Below are positions 12,033 through 24,415 of a DNA stretch of 59,553 bases, in pieces. The DNA comes from Poronia punctata (taxonomy: Eukaryota; Ascomycota; Sordariomycetes; Xylariales; Xylariaceae). Numbering within the stretch: position 1 is the stretch's first letter; the number at the start of each line of letters is the position of its first letter. The notes under the pieces are model-generated. The model was given only the letters and a program-made list of their open reading frames with translations, was not told the DNA's origin and did not search any database. The position numbers were made by a program, and so were the translations under genes. The DNA lies in contig MU401503.1 of the NCBI GenBank assembly GCA_022579005.1, positions 150,829 through 210,381 on the forward strand, given 5' to 3'.

Positions 12033-13600
12033 ACGGTCAATTTGGGGGGGTTTCTTTATTGCTTTCTGGGTCCCTATAAGGAGTCGCCGGGGTTCATCTG
12101 CATGTGACGTAGCGGAAATAGCTACGGAAATGGAACCAAAATAACTGAATGAAACGGAATTTCGGCAAAAAATATATACCTTAATGCGTCCCCGTTATGC
12201 ATTGACAGCTCCGCGACCACGAGAATATGAGGTTCGAGATGTGGGCTGGATACCGGTTACAATGACCAGGCTGGAAATCACACACACGAGCATTGAGAGC
12301 TCTACCCGACTCTCAGAACACGATCACCTATCCTCCGTACATGCCAAAATGATTACTCCTAAGCAATACCTTCTCTCGCGGCTTGTGGCATCTGCATTTG
12401 GCCTTGATCCTGTTAGATCAATTCTCATGTTTCTATAGTGGAATGTGAGACAATTTTCTTCTGAAGCTGCGTGACGAGGTTGCTAGGTTATCTGCAAAGC
12501 TCATCTATGCATTCCTAGTCCATGAGAAAGTGAAACCGGGTCAAGAGTGCAGTACGAGTTCGTTCGTCTGGATCATTTCAATTGACAGCCCTGCCGAATA
12601 CGCAACGCGATCTTCATAAACATCGTGATGTGAGGTGACTACATATCTACATGTAACAGGTCATATACGGGCACATAAGGCTTCATGAAGGCGGATTTAT
12701 ACTCGACTAACTTACCTACAGTCTTCCTACAAACGGTATCTAGGTATCTAGGTACATAACTCATAACGTAAGGTACTAGGTTGGGTTAGACTTTATACCT
12801 TGCTTTGCTATCAGGGTTTGACCATCTGCACTTTCCGTTTTACGGACCCGAAGGCGTCCAAATGATGTAATCACGCGCAGGAATGTGCAATGAAACAATA
12901 ACACATTTAAAGTTTGAGAAGGAAGGATCCGGCAGCCAAGCGGCTCCGAGTATTAAATTCAATTGATTCTAGGGGTTCTCTTCTCTTCATTCACCCCTCG
13001 AGAGCCATCTTCCTCCTCATCAGGGCCTTGTTCACCCGGGCAAAATTGTCGACTTGAGATTTCTCGTATCCCGTCGACAACATTATATCATATTCGTAAC
13101 CTTCTCATTCACATATACAGAACGGAAAGAGAGGCCATGGCGAGATGATAAAACTCGCCATGCCCGTGTCCATTCTCGTAGGAAGCCCGTTCCCTTAATG
13201 GACCCTCCTTCCGTGATGGTCATCTGTGATCATCGTGCATCCATCAATGCATAGGGGCGCCGCCTCGTACTTATTCGCTCGTGGGGAATCGCATCTCGTC
13301 TCCTCTCCTCTCTCGCAAAACTAGTGTTCGGATAGGGAATAAGACTGGGTTACCGTGTCCCACAATGGCCGAAAAGGGTGACAATGTGGAAAATGGGGGA
13401 AATCATGTGCAAGAAAAAGATTATTTCGCCTTAAAACGCCGGGGTTGTGCAATATACCATCTTTCTTCGGAATTATAAACAGGGGTTGATGTGTGTGTGT
13501 GGTGGTGGGGGGCGGGCGGAAGTGATGTGTATGAATGGCTAGGATTTGCTTTTGGGACAAGAGATACCGGCCGGCGAGTCTAAGCAAGACCCTGGCGTCC
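12033..13600. other. Intergenic, convergent
   Basis: About 1.57 kb between the 3' ends of L9 and the Cys-rich membrane protein. Contains TAGGTATCTAGGTA-type short repeats (about 12740-12760) and several chance ORFs under 90 codons; no gene recognised. Confidence 0.5.
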
Positions 13601-14874
13601 TCATACTCTAGAGGGGCGTGTCGAAGCCCGGGTGCCTCTCGAATATCTTGAACGTCTCGAAGCGCGAGACTGCCGCGACCTGCGCGTTCGACGATCCGAA
13701 GAACTAAAACTGCCTGTAAGAGAAACAACAGGTTAGTAAACGTCCCCTCCGCCGGAGTTCACCGGGTTGGGGATTTAAACTCACTAGGACTAGTAGCAGT
13801 ATAAGAATCGGAATAGTACGAACTGCTCCAGGAGTGGCTGGAAGGCTTTTGACTGCCTTTACGCTTGTCAGACCTTCTAAAACCGAGCAAGACACCAAGG
13901 GCCGCGCCCGCTGCGAGCATCCAGCCGATTCCACCTAGGCCACCACTCTTCTTCTCCTTCCTGGGGGCCGCAGTCGAGGGTCGACCGCCTCCACCGCCGC
14001 CTCCAAACCACTTGCGGTGGGTCGGCCGGGCGGCGGCAGCAGCAGATGCGCTGCCGTGCCGAGAGTACCGCTCCTCGATGACCTCGATACGCTCTTGTTT
14101 TCTCTTCTTTTTGCCACCTCCGACGAGGGCGACGAAGGCGTGCCAGAGACCTCTCGCGATGCAGCAGAAGCAGAGCAGGAGAAGAAGGATTATACCGGCG
14201 ATGGTGCCAACGACAATGCCAGCAATGGCACCTCCGCTGAGCCCACCATTTGTTGTGGACTCCTGGGGTGGGCTCGTGCTTGACGGAGACTCGGTGGCGC
14301 TTACAAACGTGCCGGTAGGCTCCGAAGTTGCTGTTGCGCCCGGTCCGCTCGTGGGCCGATACGGGGCTGAGAACTGCGTGGTAACGTAGACGCCGGTAGT
14401 GGTCCATTCGGACCAGGTGCTGTAGCCCGGATTGGCCAGGCACTGGCCGGGATGGTCGCAATATTGCCAATTGGCGCAGCAGATGGGCCCGCAAGCTATC
14501 TGGCCAGAGCCCTCTGGGGGGACGCAATCCTCGCCGCCGGTTCCAACGCCAGCGGTGATTGTCGGGACGTACCAAGAGCTAATCGTACTGGTGTATGTCT
14601 TCGTCTCTGTCCACGTTGTGGTGTAGTCCCGGCCGGCAATGACATGGCCCCGGGCAGTGCAGGTTGGGGTTCCAGCAGACGTGTAGCAGGCCTCATCGGC
14701 GGCACAGCATACTTCGTTTTGGGCGCCACAGTATTCTGAGCATTCGTTCCGCATAAGATAGCCGAAGCCTGCGTCCCGGAGCGCATCGCGAGGGTAGGGG
14801 ATGGCAGTGGTGAGTGTGGTGAGACTGGCGATGAGGAGGGTGAGAAGCCCTTGTGGGGTTTGAGCGATTCGCAT
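13601..14874 (-). CDS. Secreted-type Cys-rich single-pass membrane protein
   Basis: Two exons on the minus strand, 13785-14874 and 13601-13713, give 400 residues. The start MRIAQTPQ was chosen over an ATG 27 codons upstream because it opens directly into a signal peptide (LLTLLIASLTTLTTA). The ectodomain has two Cys clusters (about residues 45-72 and 117-145) with the same pattern, including a CC pair each: C..C..CC..C..C. A Ser/Thr/Pro-rich stalk (170-212) precedes one strong TM segment (about 214-240, GGAIAGIVVGTIAGIILLLL). The cytosolic part is basic (GGGKKKRKQER), then Gly-rich, with a second weakly hydrophobic patch GWMLAAGAALGVLLGF. The last exon encodes a Ser/Arg-rich tail (SSSDRRTRRSRQSRASRRSR). 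Layout resembles fungal wall-stress-sensor-like proteins, but no WSC domain is seen. Function unknown; cell-surface location is inferred. Confidence 0.85.
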
Positions 14875-17188
14875 CTTGCAAGTCGGTTGCGGATGAGTCG
14901 GGCTGGTTGGCTCTCTGGGTATTGTTGAATTGCAACCTGGTGCATCAAGATGCACTCAGTGGGAGTGGGTTCGCTCAACCTTTTCCCGTTGTTGCCTTTC
15001 CCTCCCCGACGTTATTTTCGCAATTTTATCCCAAGCAGGTGAGAAGCTAGGCCAAGTGGTTATGTGCAGCTTTAATCCTGACTGGGCTTATAATGCCGTT
15101 TTCGCCCTGTTGCGGTTGACTTGCACCTCCTCTTATCGGCCGCTGTGGTGGAACGGATTCGGGATGGGTACACTGAAAGTACCTTGTACCAAGTAAGCAG
15201 CTGTTCTACGCTTATATGTGTCTCAGAATCGTCAGGTGTGACGACACGGAAGGGAAACTTGTTGAACCAAGAATAATAGATATGTTTAGATGGGAAAGGA
15301 ACGAAAAGTATGTGAAACCCTCGATGCATCTTCTTTTTACACGCATTGCGCATGTAATTCCCCAGCCTCTTTTTCCAGGGTAAGATACGATCTTGGCTGC
15401 CAAAAAGCCGCGGGGTTGGTGTATTTTGTCACTGTGGGAGCAAAACGGGGGGAAATGGAGGGGGTTGGTCTGGTGCTGACAGGGGTAGTTGATGCAATTT
15501 GATTGGCTAATGGGGATACGGTACCTGGCTAACTCTTGTATTTTGATTTTTGGACTTTACAGTATCTGTAGGGCAGACGGTTCCCTATGTCATTGACAGG
15601 TCAAAATCAGTCCCCTAAATCTGGATCAATCTGTAGAAAAGGGGAAGGGGGATGACTTGTCTTTCTGATCTTGATGTTATGGTCAAAATTTCTCAGGCAC
15701 CAAGTATGTAGGGTCCAACTCAGCGCTTGCTTTCTTGCGTGCGTGCTCGTACTCTCAACAAAACGGGGGTAAAGCGTTGCAAAAGGTGTGGGTTGTTGAT
15801 GAGTTGGCAACGCAGACGCTTTCAAGCCGACACGCTGTTCTTGCGGTTCGGGTACATATAAGCTGGGCCAGGTTAGGAAGGATGTTGACCTAGCAACCCT
15901 TTTAGCCCTTGGGATTAAGCGCCAAGAAGTCGTTTTTGAAACGAAACGTCACATTTAAACGCCGTTTTTTTTCTTTTGCGGAGATTGTTAAGCAAGCAAG
16001 CACGCAGGTAATAATATTAATAGCGATCGTCCTTGTATTGTTGGATTATGATGAAATGTTTTCCTGGCCATATAATAATACGAGTACGGCTGGAAATTGT
16101 TTACTTGTAGATGCTTCTTGTTGAAGAATCTCAGGAAGAAATTGTGACCTCACCTACGAGTAAGCTGTAGGGGGTTAAAAGAGCGAGGTCGTCTGGTTGT
16201 TGTTTAGATGTGCAATTGTTGGCTGATTGTTATAGGTATAAGATGTATGGGTATATTACACGTGCAACCTTGTCAAGTCCTCGGGCAAAGTGTGTGTTTG
16301 TGAGAATTGAACATTATCATCCAAACAAGGCAGGTTCGTCTGTGTGGCTTAATCGAGTGTCCTATACTGTAGTGCTCAAGTCACTGTTTGTTGTCTGTGC
16401 AATTGAAGTAAAATATTCATTGCGTGGTCAATTGCTCAGGTTTACCAATTTCAGATTTGTTTATTTTTGTAATTCACACAGGAGAAGTCAAGTCAAGTTA
16501 TCATCAAAGGTGGTCTGTCTGTCAAGACAAAATTCTCTTGCTGTTGAGGGGTTCAGTCGGAAACAGGCGCTCGTACCTATTTTATTTTGCGGACCGTTTC
16601 CTTCTCACATACCATAGCGGGCCCGGGCCGGAGGAAAAGTGCCTAACAACTAGGTAGGTACGAGTAACAACTTTTAATTGCGCTAGGTTTAGGTTGAAAG
16701 GATTGGACCCCTAAAGCCCGTTGCGTTGCGGTGAGCAACTATCGATAGGGGCGCCTAAATCATTCGATAACGGACAAGGATTGTCATTAGGACGGGAAAT
16801 TTGTTTACGATAGGTTAACCTAGAGTGCTTGCATTAGAAGCGTGACAAATCATCATCGTCAATTGTTGCTCTTGACTGTGAGATCGTGGAACCGTGGCAA
16901 CCAGTGAGGACACATGTGTTGCCTATGAGTAGCACTGCCACTGCCACTGCCACTGTAGCAGGCCGTGTGTGTGAGTGAGTGTACATGGGCAATAGGTCCT
17001 CGTAAGAAGACAGCAGGGACAGCAAAGGCCATATGACCACTTTTAGGCATTCACTTACCTTACAACGCCTTCCACCTAACTTAATAAGCCACAATTTGTG
17101 TACGTACGAGGAGTTGTCTTTGACCAGAATATACGAGTAGGTACAACAAGAGAAATTGAGAGAGAAGGCAGACCATGGCCAGTGCGAC
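14875..17188. other. Intergenic
   Basis: 2.3 kb upstream of the Cys-rich membrane protein and downstream of the Rieske gene. No convincing coding frame or RNA gene. Three TACGAGTA octamers (16079, 16155, 16659) and one at 17132; (CACTGC)-like short repeat at about 16932-16955. Confidence 0.5.
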
Positions 17189-17876
17189 CTACTGTTGTTT
17201 CCTCCTAACCCAAACTTCTTGGTCTTCGGACTCGACTCCCATCGTCTGTGGACGTAGTTGAACTTCCCACTACAACAACGCCCTTTGTTAGCAAAACACA
17301 TTGCTGTGTTCGGGGGGTTTTTTGGTTTCTTATATATTACAAAAGGGGGGAAATGCTTTTTTAAATGATCACATACCCTCCTCAGCTCATAATTGCTTCT
17401 GTCCGCCGTCCCAGTGAATAGATCAAACGACCAGCCGTGCTTCGGACAAGTGATGCCAGCGCTAAGCACGATGCCGAAATCCTCTATATCATAAGGAGTC
17501 CCGTTGGACAAAGGGTAGGAAGAGTGAGGACAGTTCTATATAATCGGTTCGGTATTGATTAATTAGGTAGTCTACCTATTGAAAAAGAGACTTGCAGCGA
17601 GGAGAATATCTATCTTACATTGTCGATAGCATGTATTTTTCCTTTATACCGAAAAACGAGCACCTGTTGTCGTAATTCATTGCCATTACTAATATTACTT
17701 ATGTGCTCGACTTGTCGACCGTCTACCTGGAACACCTTGCATCCCGGGGCGGTGGTAGCGTCATCGCAGGAATGCGGCTCGCATAGGACGGAGGTGCCTG
17801 ACTCGGTCAGGTTCGGGAAGCTGGAGACGGGCCCGACGGAGAACCAGGCGTTGTCGTCGCCCGTTGTCGTCGCCAT
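17189..17876 (-). CDS. Small Rieske [2Fe-2S] domain protein
   Basis: Three exons on the minus strand (17619-17876, 17377-17535, 17189-17269) give 165 residues. The Rieske cluster ligands are C88-x-H90 (NCPHSSYPLS) and C116-x2-H119 (ITCPKHGWSFD), the spacing expected of the ferredoxin-type Rieske fold. There is no signal peptide, membrane segment or oxygenase catalytic domain, so it is a stand-alone electron-transfer or sensor domain. Residues 31-66 form an insertion with three extra cysteines (32, 37, 46) before the HAIDN strand. The C-terminal WEVQLRPQ...EVWVRRKQQ is the last beta strand plus a basic tail. The last intron (GTATGT...TTGTAG) is needed to reach it; without splicing the frame runs into unrelated sequence. 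Partner and pathway are unknown. Diverges from the V-ATPase gene. Confidence 0.88.
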
Positions 17877-18954
17877 TGCTCTTTTTATTTCTCCAACAAG
17901 GTAGTCTTTTGTAATTATAGCTTTCTGGTGTAAATTGCGGATTTATAGTTGTTGAAGTCTAACCTACGTAGATGTTAAATACAGAGATAAGCGACGGATT
18001 CGGGTTTTTTCTTCCCTATCGCCTCCATTCCCAACTATCGCTTTAGCTGTGGGCCCGTTCCTCATTTATACACATACGAGTATATAAGTTATCTTCATGT
18101 ATGTTAGGTGTAAAATTGTGTCAAGAAGATCTTATAGCTCTCAATTCACTCAAATATCTTGGGATCAAGTTTTCTCTGATGGCACTACTCGTACACACAT
18201 ATTGCTATAGATAGACATTTCAAACAAGCGGACCTTGAAAGCTCATTCATTTTGTTCACTTATTAACAGGCCAGCAGAGAAGATTCAAGTTTAGCAATTG
18301 CATTTTAGAACCTTCACGGTCATTTATTAATCAATTTCAAGATTGCTGCTTGGCTTCTGGAGTACGTACGAGGTAGAGAGAGAGAGACGCAGGTAACAAT
18401 TATCAAGTCCTTGGACGAACTTCCCTGCATATACGTCTGTCAAGATATCATAGTAGTAACAAAGTTTGAAATCATTTCGAGAAACTTTATGTTTCATATT
18501 CATCGCACTTGGAATAATTTGGAGGCCAAACTCATGATACTTGAACAATTGCCAGTACACCAATATTTACAGTATGATGATCCCCGCATTTACGAGTACC
18601 TACTGTAAGTATGCCCTGGTAGCTCACAGAGAGGGCGACCTAGGCACTCTAGGGCCCTATAAGCTGGCCTTCTAGGCAGGCAATATCCAGTAAAAGATGC
18701 AGGCAGCTACGGCTTTGAGCTGCACACCTATGTCATTTGTCGATGTCGGCTGAGCTCCGCGAATCGAACATCTTTCCAATCTTCATCCTGTCCAGCTGAT
18801 CGGAGGGCATTTGCATTTGCAGAAGCTCATGCCGCCCGTGTAATAGTCACGTTTTAAACTCGCAGTTTGTCTTTTGTCGTATCGAGTACCTATCAGCGTA
18901 TCCAGCACAGCACAACACAACCATCAGCCTACCTTTGCCGTATCGTGGTTCATC
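17877..18954. promoter_or_regulatory. Divergent promoter region, Rieske gene / VMA13
   Basis: About 1.08 kb with both promoters. TACGAGTA or its complement occurs three times (18075, 18186, 18591). No other element recognised. Confidence 0.5.
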
Positions 18955-20538
18955 ATGTCCCTCGACCCGCCCCCCTATCTTGCTTCGCTGCAGAACAACA
19001 TCCGCGCACGACCCATTCCGTGGGATGGCGCAGCTAGGGCAGGAACAATCACAGAGGGCCAGTTAGCCAAGATCAGAGCGGTCGACAAGGTCCGGAAAGA
19101 GCAGAGAAAGCAGATTGTCGAGCGCGACTTGAATGGCTACCGGATACTATTTGTTGGAGGACCAGGCTACCCTGGTGTCCTCGAGTCCGCGAGCAGACGC
19201 GCCGACGTCATTCAGTACATTCTAGTCCTACTGAATGATATCCTACAAGGTTTGTGCATCGGCGTGTTCTTTCCCCTGTCCCCCTTCCCATTATCGGTCT
19301 TCCTTGCTGTACGTATGTGTTGACGTGTGGAATGTTTAAAGGTGTCCCGGCTTTCGCGAAATCACTTTACAAAGATTCGAACCCCTATCAGCATTTTGTG
19401 CCTCTCTTGGGGCATTCCAACAGCCCCGAAGATCCTATCCCGTTACTTACGTCTACTGTGCTCGCAACCATTATGGCCAACGCCCAGGACGAGTCTCGTG
19501 CCACAGAACGGGCTCTTCCCATGATACTTAGCTATTTATGTGGCCTGGCCAAAGCGTCGAACGATGCAGGCTTACAAGATATTGCGGTCGTTCAATATTC
19601 GTCCTTGCTATATAACACAGCCAACAGACAACTCTTCTGGAAACAACGAAGCGAGACCGTCACTCCCTTGATCGACATCTTACGGAAAGCTGCTGGTGTT
19701 GGCGCTGAGTCTTCTGCAAGCTTGTGGAGTGCTAACGGCACCATCACATCTAGGGGTAACGGCTTCGAAGGGCTGAGTGGCGGAATCGGTCTCCAACTCC
19801 TCTACCATGTCTTATTAGTCCTGTGGCAGTTGAGTTTTGAGGCCGAGGATATCGGTGATGATATGAACGAGTGAGGAACCCTCATATCCTCTTCTCTTCT
19901 CTACCATGCTAACCCATGCTAGCGAATATGACATTATTCTTCTTTATACCCAACTGCTACGGCTATCGCCGAAGGAGAAAACTACACGACTAATTCTATC
20001 AACCCTACACAATCTTCTCGACGCCAATCCTAGCACGTTACTCCCAACGGCAGTTCTTGCCAGACTTCCAGCGCTTCTTCAAAATGTCAATGGGCGCCAC
20101 TTGACCGATCCGGACCTGCAGGAGGACCTTGAGAAGCTCAGGGACATGCTCGAGGAGTACCAGAAAACCAAGACGACTTTCGATGAGTACGCAGCCGAAG
20201 TGCAGTCGGGCCACTTGAGATGGTCACCACCTCATCGTAACCAAGTGTTCTGGGTGAAGAACGCGCGCAAGATTCTCGAGCACGAGAAAGGCGAGATCCC
20301 TAGAAAGCTAGCAGAGATTATGCAGAAGCCGTGGGATAGCGACAAAGCTGTGCTGGCTATAGCCTGCAATGATATCGGCTATCTAGTCAAAGAAGTTCCG
20401 GAGAAGAGGCACCAGCTGGAGAAGCTTGGGCTCAAGACTCGTATCATGGAGCTCATGCAAGATTCAGATGAGAACGTGCGATGGGAGAGCTTACGAGCGC
20501 TTGGGGGCTGGCTAAAATATAGCTTCGAGAATCATTAA
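18955..20538 (+). CDS. VMA13: V-type proton ATPase subunit H
   Basis: Regulatory H subunit of the V1 sector, needed for ATP-driven proton pumping by the assembled vacuolar ATPase and for silencing free V1. Exons 18955-19249, 19342-19870 and 19923-20538 give 479 residues, almost exactly the yeast Vma13 length (478). The protein is all-helical with HEAT/armadillo-type repeats. Recognisable segments are MSLDPPPYLASLQNNIRARP and the start of the C-terminal domain, where HRNQVFWVKNARKILEHEKG is followed by WDSDKAVLAIACNDIGYLVK and a final repeat with DSDENVRWESLRALGGWLK. The start was placed at 18955 rather than the upstream in-frame codon because MSLDPP is the family start. Introns carry GTTTGT and GTGAGG donors. 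Confidence 0.95.
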
Positions 20539-21432
20539 GTGCCCAATGCTCTAAAGGGTAGATAGAGCAAGCTCAAAACTATACGGCCACAACTATACTA
20601 GGACACTCCGTGGGGGCACAACAAAGGCGGAAATCATTGTCTCAAATACTTGTCACCGAGCAGAGGTCTCATGTTATCGCGATGGGGTGGGGATGTACCT
20701 GGGCGCGTGAGGGACATATATCATATATAACTTTCTTCTTTCCCAGACCTGTAATCCCGTGTTCCAGTATATGATGTTGATAAAGGACCAGGTGGTCGGA
20801 CAACAAGCATGATTAATATAACTTCTTTGATAGGTCTTGGCTTGTAGAAGAAAGCAATTTGAAGTGGGCATGCATAAGCTGGTTTCTTTGTCGATGCGTT
20901 CTTTTGACTCTTCAATACCCCTGCGATCCTATATTGTACCCGGTTTCTTGGACGGATGCTTACTCATATTCGTGGCCGCTTAGAGACGGTGAGGTAGGAC
21001 AAATTGGTCAAGGTGACGGGATGATGTGTACCTGCATAGGTGTTATTAGGTAAACGTTTGCCGATGATAAGGCCAAAAGATAGGACAAAGCACACAGTTC
21101 GGCCTGTCGGTCTAGAGCGGCGGCTTGCCACGGGACTAGGCTATCCATCTCGATGGGGGGCCGAATCCCAGCACTCCCAGGTGGCTACCTTTACCCCACA
21201 TATTACCCCAAACCGTCCAGACGACGGTACATTCATAAGGACTGGGGTGGCCAGAGGCGATACCGGCAGATTAGCTTGCCGTCTGCTCCCGAGTCTCACT
21301 TTCCCCTGTTATCCTGTACATTTAATTCGACTCGGGAATCTGTCGTCGTGGTTGGTTCGAAGTCCCAAGACTGTTGCTCCCCAAGACCCACGGCTCTTTC
21401 ACTTCGTGCCCGATTCTAATATCTCTCCCAAC
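20539..21432. promoter_or_regulatory. Intergenic, promoter side of the MMSDH gene
   Basis: 894 bases between the V-ATPase stop and the MMSDH ATG. The frame of the next gene is open upstream to 21040, but this part has no family similarity and is probably 5' UTR. Confidence 0.5.
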
Positions 21433-23252
21433 ATGCATCGTCTTGGAAGGACGAGCAGTCTCACTACTAGAGCTAGTCGCACCGCTACGGCTCGTCTCTA
21501 TTCTTCTTCGGCCTCCTCATTGTCTCTGTCGCCACGCACCCGCCCTACAACCGCCACTACTTCGAAGATGGCCTCGAACACAATAGCAGCACGGCGGTTA
21601 TCCGCCACGGCCCAACATATCCGTCCCATGAGTGCATTGGCCACAACTGCTACCAGCTACCCCACAACTCACGAGAAGGTCTCGCAACCGGAGGACACGC
21701 CGTACTTCTTGGACAACCAGTTCGTGCCCAGCAAAACGGAGAAATTCATCGAGCTGCACGACCCGGCCACGAATAACCTCGTCACCCGCGTGCCGCAGAT
21801 GACCGATGCCGAACTGGAAGCTGCCGTGCAGAGTGCGAAGAAGGCATTCCCCGCCTGGCGCAACACCAGCGTCATGGCCCGCCAACAGATCATGTTCAAG
21901 TATGTCGGCCTGATACGCGAGAACTGGGACCGTCTAGCAGCGAGCATCACGCTCGAGCAGGGCAAGACTTTCGCCGATGCCAAGGGTGACGTCCTGCGGG
22001 GTCTCCAGGTGGCGGAAGCTGCTTGTGGCGCGCCGGAATTCTTGAAGGGCGAGGTGCTCGAGGTAGCCAAGGACATGGAGACCCGATCATACAGGGAGCC
22101 GTTGGGTGTCGTTGCCGCCATATGTCCCTTTAGTAAGTCAACTTCCGAACTGTGCTTTTTCCTCCCGGCTTGGCTGTGCGACTAACAAACCCCGCAGACT
22201 TCCCGGCCATGATTCCTCTCTGGTCCATCCCCATTGCGACCGTTACGGGAAACACTCTTATCCTAAAGCCATCTGAGCGCGATCCAGGCGCGGCTATGAT
22301 CCTCGTCGAGTTGGCCAAGAAGGCCGGCTTTCCTGAAGGTGTGGTGAATGTCGTCCACGGTGCTCACCGCACGGTGGATTTCCTGCTCGACGCCCCCGAC
22401 ATCAAGGCCATTAGCTTTGTGGGTGGCAACAAGGCGGGCGAGTATATTTTCACCAGAGGGTCTGCGAATGGAAAGAGAGTGCAAGCCAATCTGGGTGCCA
22501 AGAACCACGCCGCCGTTCTCCCCGACTGCAACAAGAACCAATTCATCAATGCTGTAGTGGGCGCCGCGTTTGGTGCGGCTGGTCAGCGTTGCATGGCCTT
22601 GAGCACTTTGGTCATGGTCGGCGAGGCCAAGAATTGGCTATCCGAGCTGGCAGAGAGCGCCAAGAAGCTCAAGGTCAACGGAGGGTTTGAAGAAGGCGCC
22701 GACCTCGGACCTGTCATCTCTCCCCAGAGCAAGGAGAGAATCGAGTCCCTGATAGCGAGCGCGGAAGAGGAGGGCGCCACTATCCTGTTAGACGGACGCG
22801 GCTTCAAGCCGGAGAAGTACCCCAACGGTAACTGGGTGGCGCCTACCATCATCACGAATGTAAGGCCGGAAATGAAGTGTTACAAGGAGGAGATTTTCGG
22901 GCCGGTGTTGGTCTGTCTCAACGTAGAGACGCTGGACGAGGCGATCGAGTTGATCAATAAGAACGAGTACGGCAACGGCACGGCCATCTTCACAAGATCA
23001 GGCGCCACTGCCGAGACGTTCCGACGTAAAGTCGAGGCTGGTCAGATTGGTATCAACGTACCGATCCCCGTGCCGCTGCCCATGTTCTCCTTCACGGGCA
23101 ACAAGAAGAGCGTTGCCGGTGGTGGTGCCAATACGTTCTATGGCCGTCCCGGTGTTAATTTCTACACGCAACAGAAGACGGTGACGACCATGTGGTCGAG
23201 CGCGGACGCCATTTCGCAAAAGGCAGATGTGGCGATGCCCACGCATAGTTAA
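21433..23252 (+). CDS. Methylmalonate-semialdehyde dehydrogenase, mitochondrial
   Basis: CoA-dependent aldehyde dehydrogenase (ALDH6 family) that converts methylmalonate or malonate semialdehyde to propionyl- or acetyl-CoA in valine and pyrimidine breakdown. Exons 21433-22132 and 22198-23252 give 584 residues. The first 75 or so are Ser/Thr/Arg-rich with almost no acidic residues, a mitochondrial presequence. The catalytic domain shows the cofactor-binding [10 protein letters not shown], the family hallmark [12 protein letters not shown], and the catalytic Cys at 365 in [19 protein letters not shown] and the C-terminal [15 protein letters not shown] follow. The junction [12 protein letters not shown] is the conserved active-site-side motif and fixes the intron (GTAAGT, CTAAC branch, CGCAG). 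A second ATG (residue 46) could be used for a shorter form. Equivalent of human ALDH6A1. Confidence 0.95.
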
Positions 23253-23845
23253 AGTTAGTTAATATAGGTTTGGTTTGGTTTATCACGGTAAACAAACAAT
23301 GCATGACTGGGATGATTTACAATATATGAAAAATGAAAAAATGTATTTAGCATGTCATTGCATTGGGTGTCATACTTACACGTAATTAAAAACTATTTAA
23401 CTTGTTCTTACGTTTGTATCTTTTGCAAATAGTAGATATGTACTTGAAGCATACCTCATAATGAGACTGCTTTCTCATAAAGTACACTACATATGTATCC
23501 ACTCGTTTTGCCCCGCTAAATCAACCTTTCCTTTCACATGTCAATCCATGTTGGTGTTGGGGGTTAGGGTTACATTTCTCAGCTTAGGTAAGTACCTAAG
23601 TAAGGCCCCTGGGTTAAATCTGATATATCGACTCTACTCAATAAATGTCACTCGTCTAGTTGGCCGGGTTTCTGAGTAGGTTGGGTTAGGTAGGTAGCTT
23701 TGAAATGGTAGTCAGTCAATTCGAAAGGGAGAAGTGTTCCTCTGTGTATACCGTACGTACCTACTTGTTTATGCGTCAAGTAAAATCGCTGGTGAGTAAG
23801 GTCTTGCAAGTATGGAGGAGATAATCACCCCTTTTCTATAGCCGG

Positions 23846-23892
<47 letters not shown>

Positions 23893-24384
23893 GTGATTTC
23901 TATTCGAGTTCATTCGGGGTTCTATCGTAGATTAAATTACTGGGGTTCTAGGTACATAGCTTCGCAATCAGGGTTTGTCGATGATAGTCTGGTTTGATGG
24001 TTTGGGGTGTGCAGAATCCTGATATAGGTGCCTATTTAGACGACAGTTTGTAGAGGTTTGATGAACAGGTTGATAGGTTCGTGCTTGTGGGATTGGTCAT
24101 GTCGGTATAGGGCAGGGAATCTACGAGGAGGACGTGGGATAGCATAGGAGGGAGATGAGATATATGGTCCGGCTCCCCCTGAGACTCGAGTGGTTATCAC
24201 GACTCTTTCTTGCGGATGGACGCGCCTCCCTCCCGTTGGCTTAATCTTGAGTAGGTAGGTAGGCGGTTTTGCTGGTAATACCAATCCTTGACCTATTCTA
24301 TTTCATACGTTTCTCTAGTCGCAGAGAGATTGTAAACTCGTAGGGAAAGACGTGACATATATATATTGATGATCTACCTGTTTT

Positions 24385-24415
<31 letters not shown>

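Noticed and set aside
13877..14575. 232-codon minus-strand ORF in the Cys-rich membrane gene
   Set aside because: Out-of-frame shadow, rich in Arg and Trp with no domain; the overlapping frame has a signal peptide, Cys modules and TM segment.
19371..19386. GATTCGAACCCC, like a B-box complement
   Set aside because: Lies in the conserved coding sequence of V-ATPase subunit H (KDSNPYQH).
23846..23889. T13-A31 palindromic tract as a possible retroposon tail
   Set aside because: No element body or target duplication can be seen beside it; a slippage product or assembly error is as likely.
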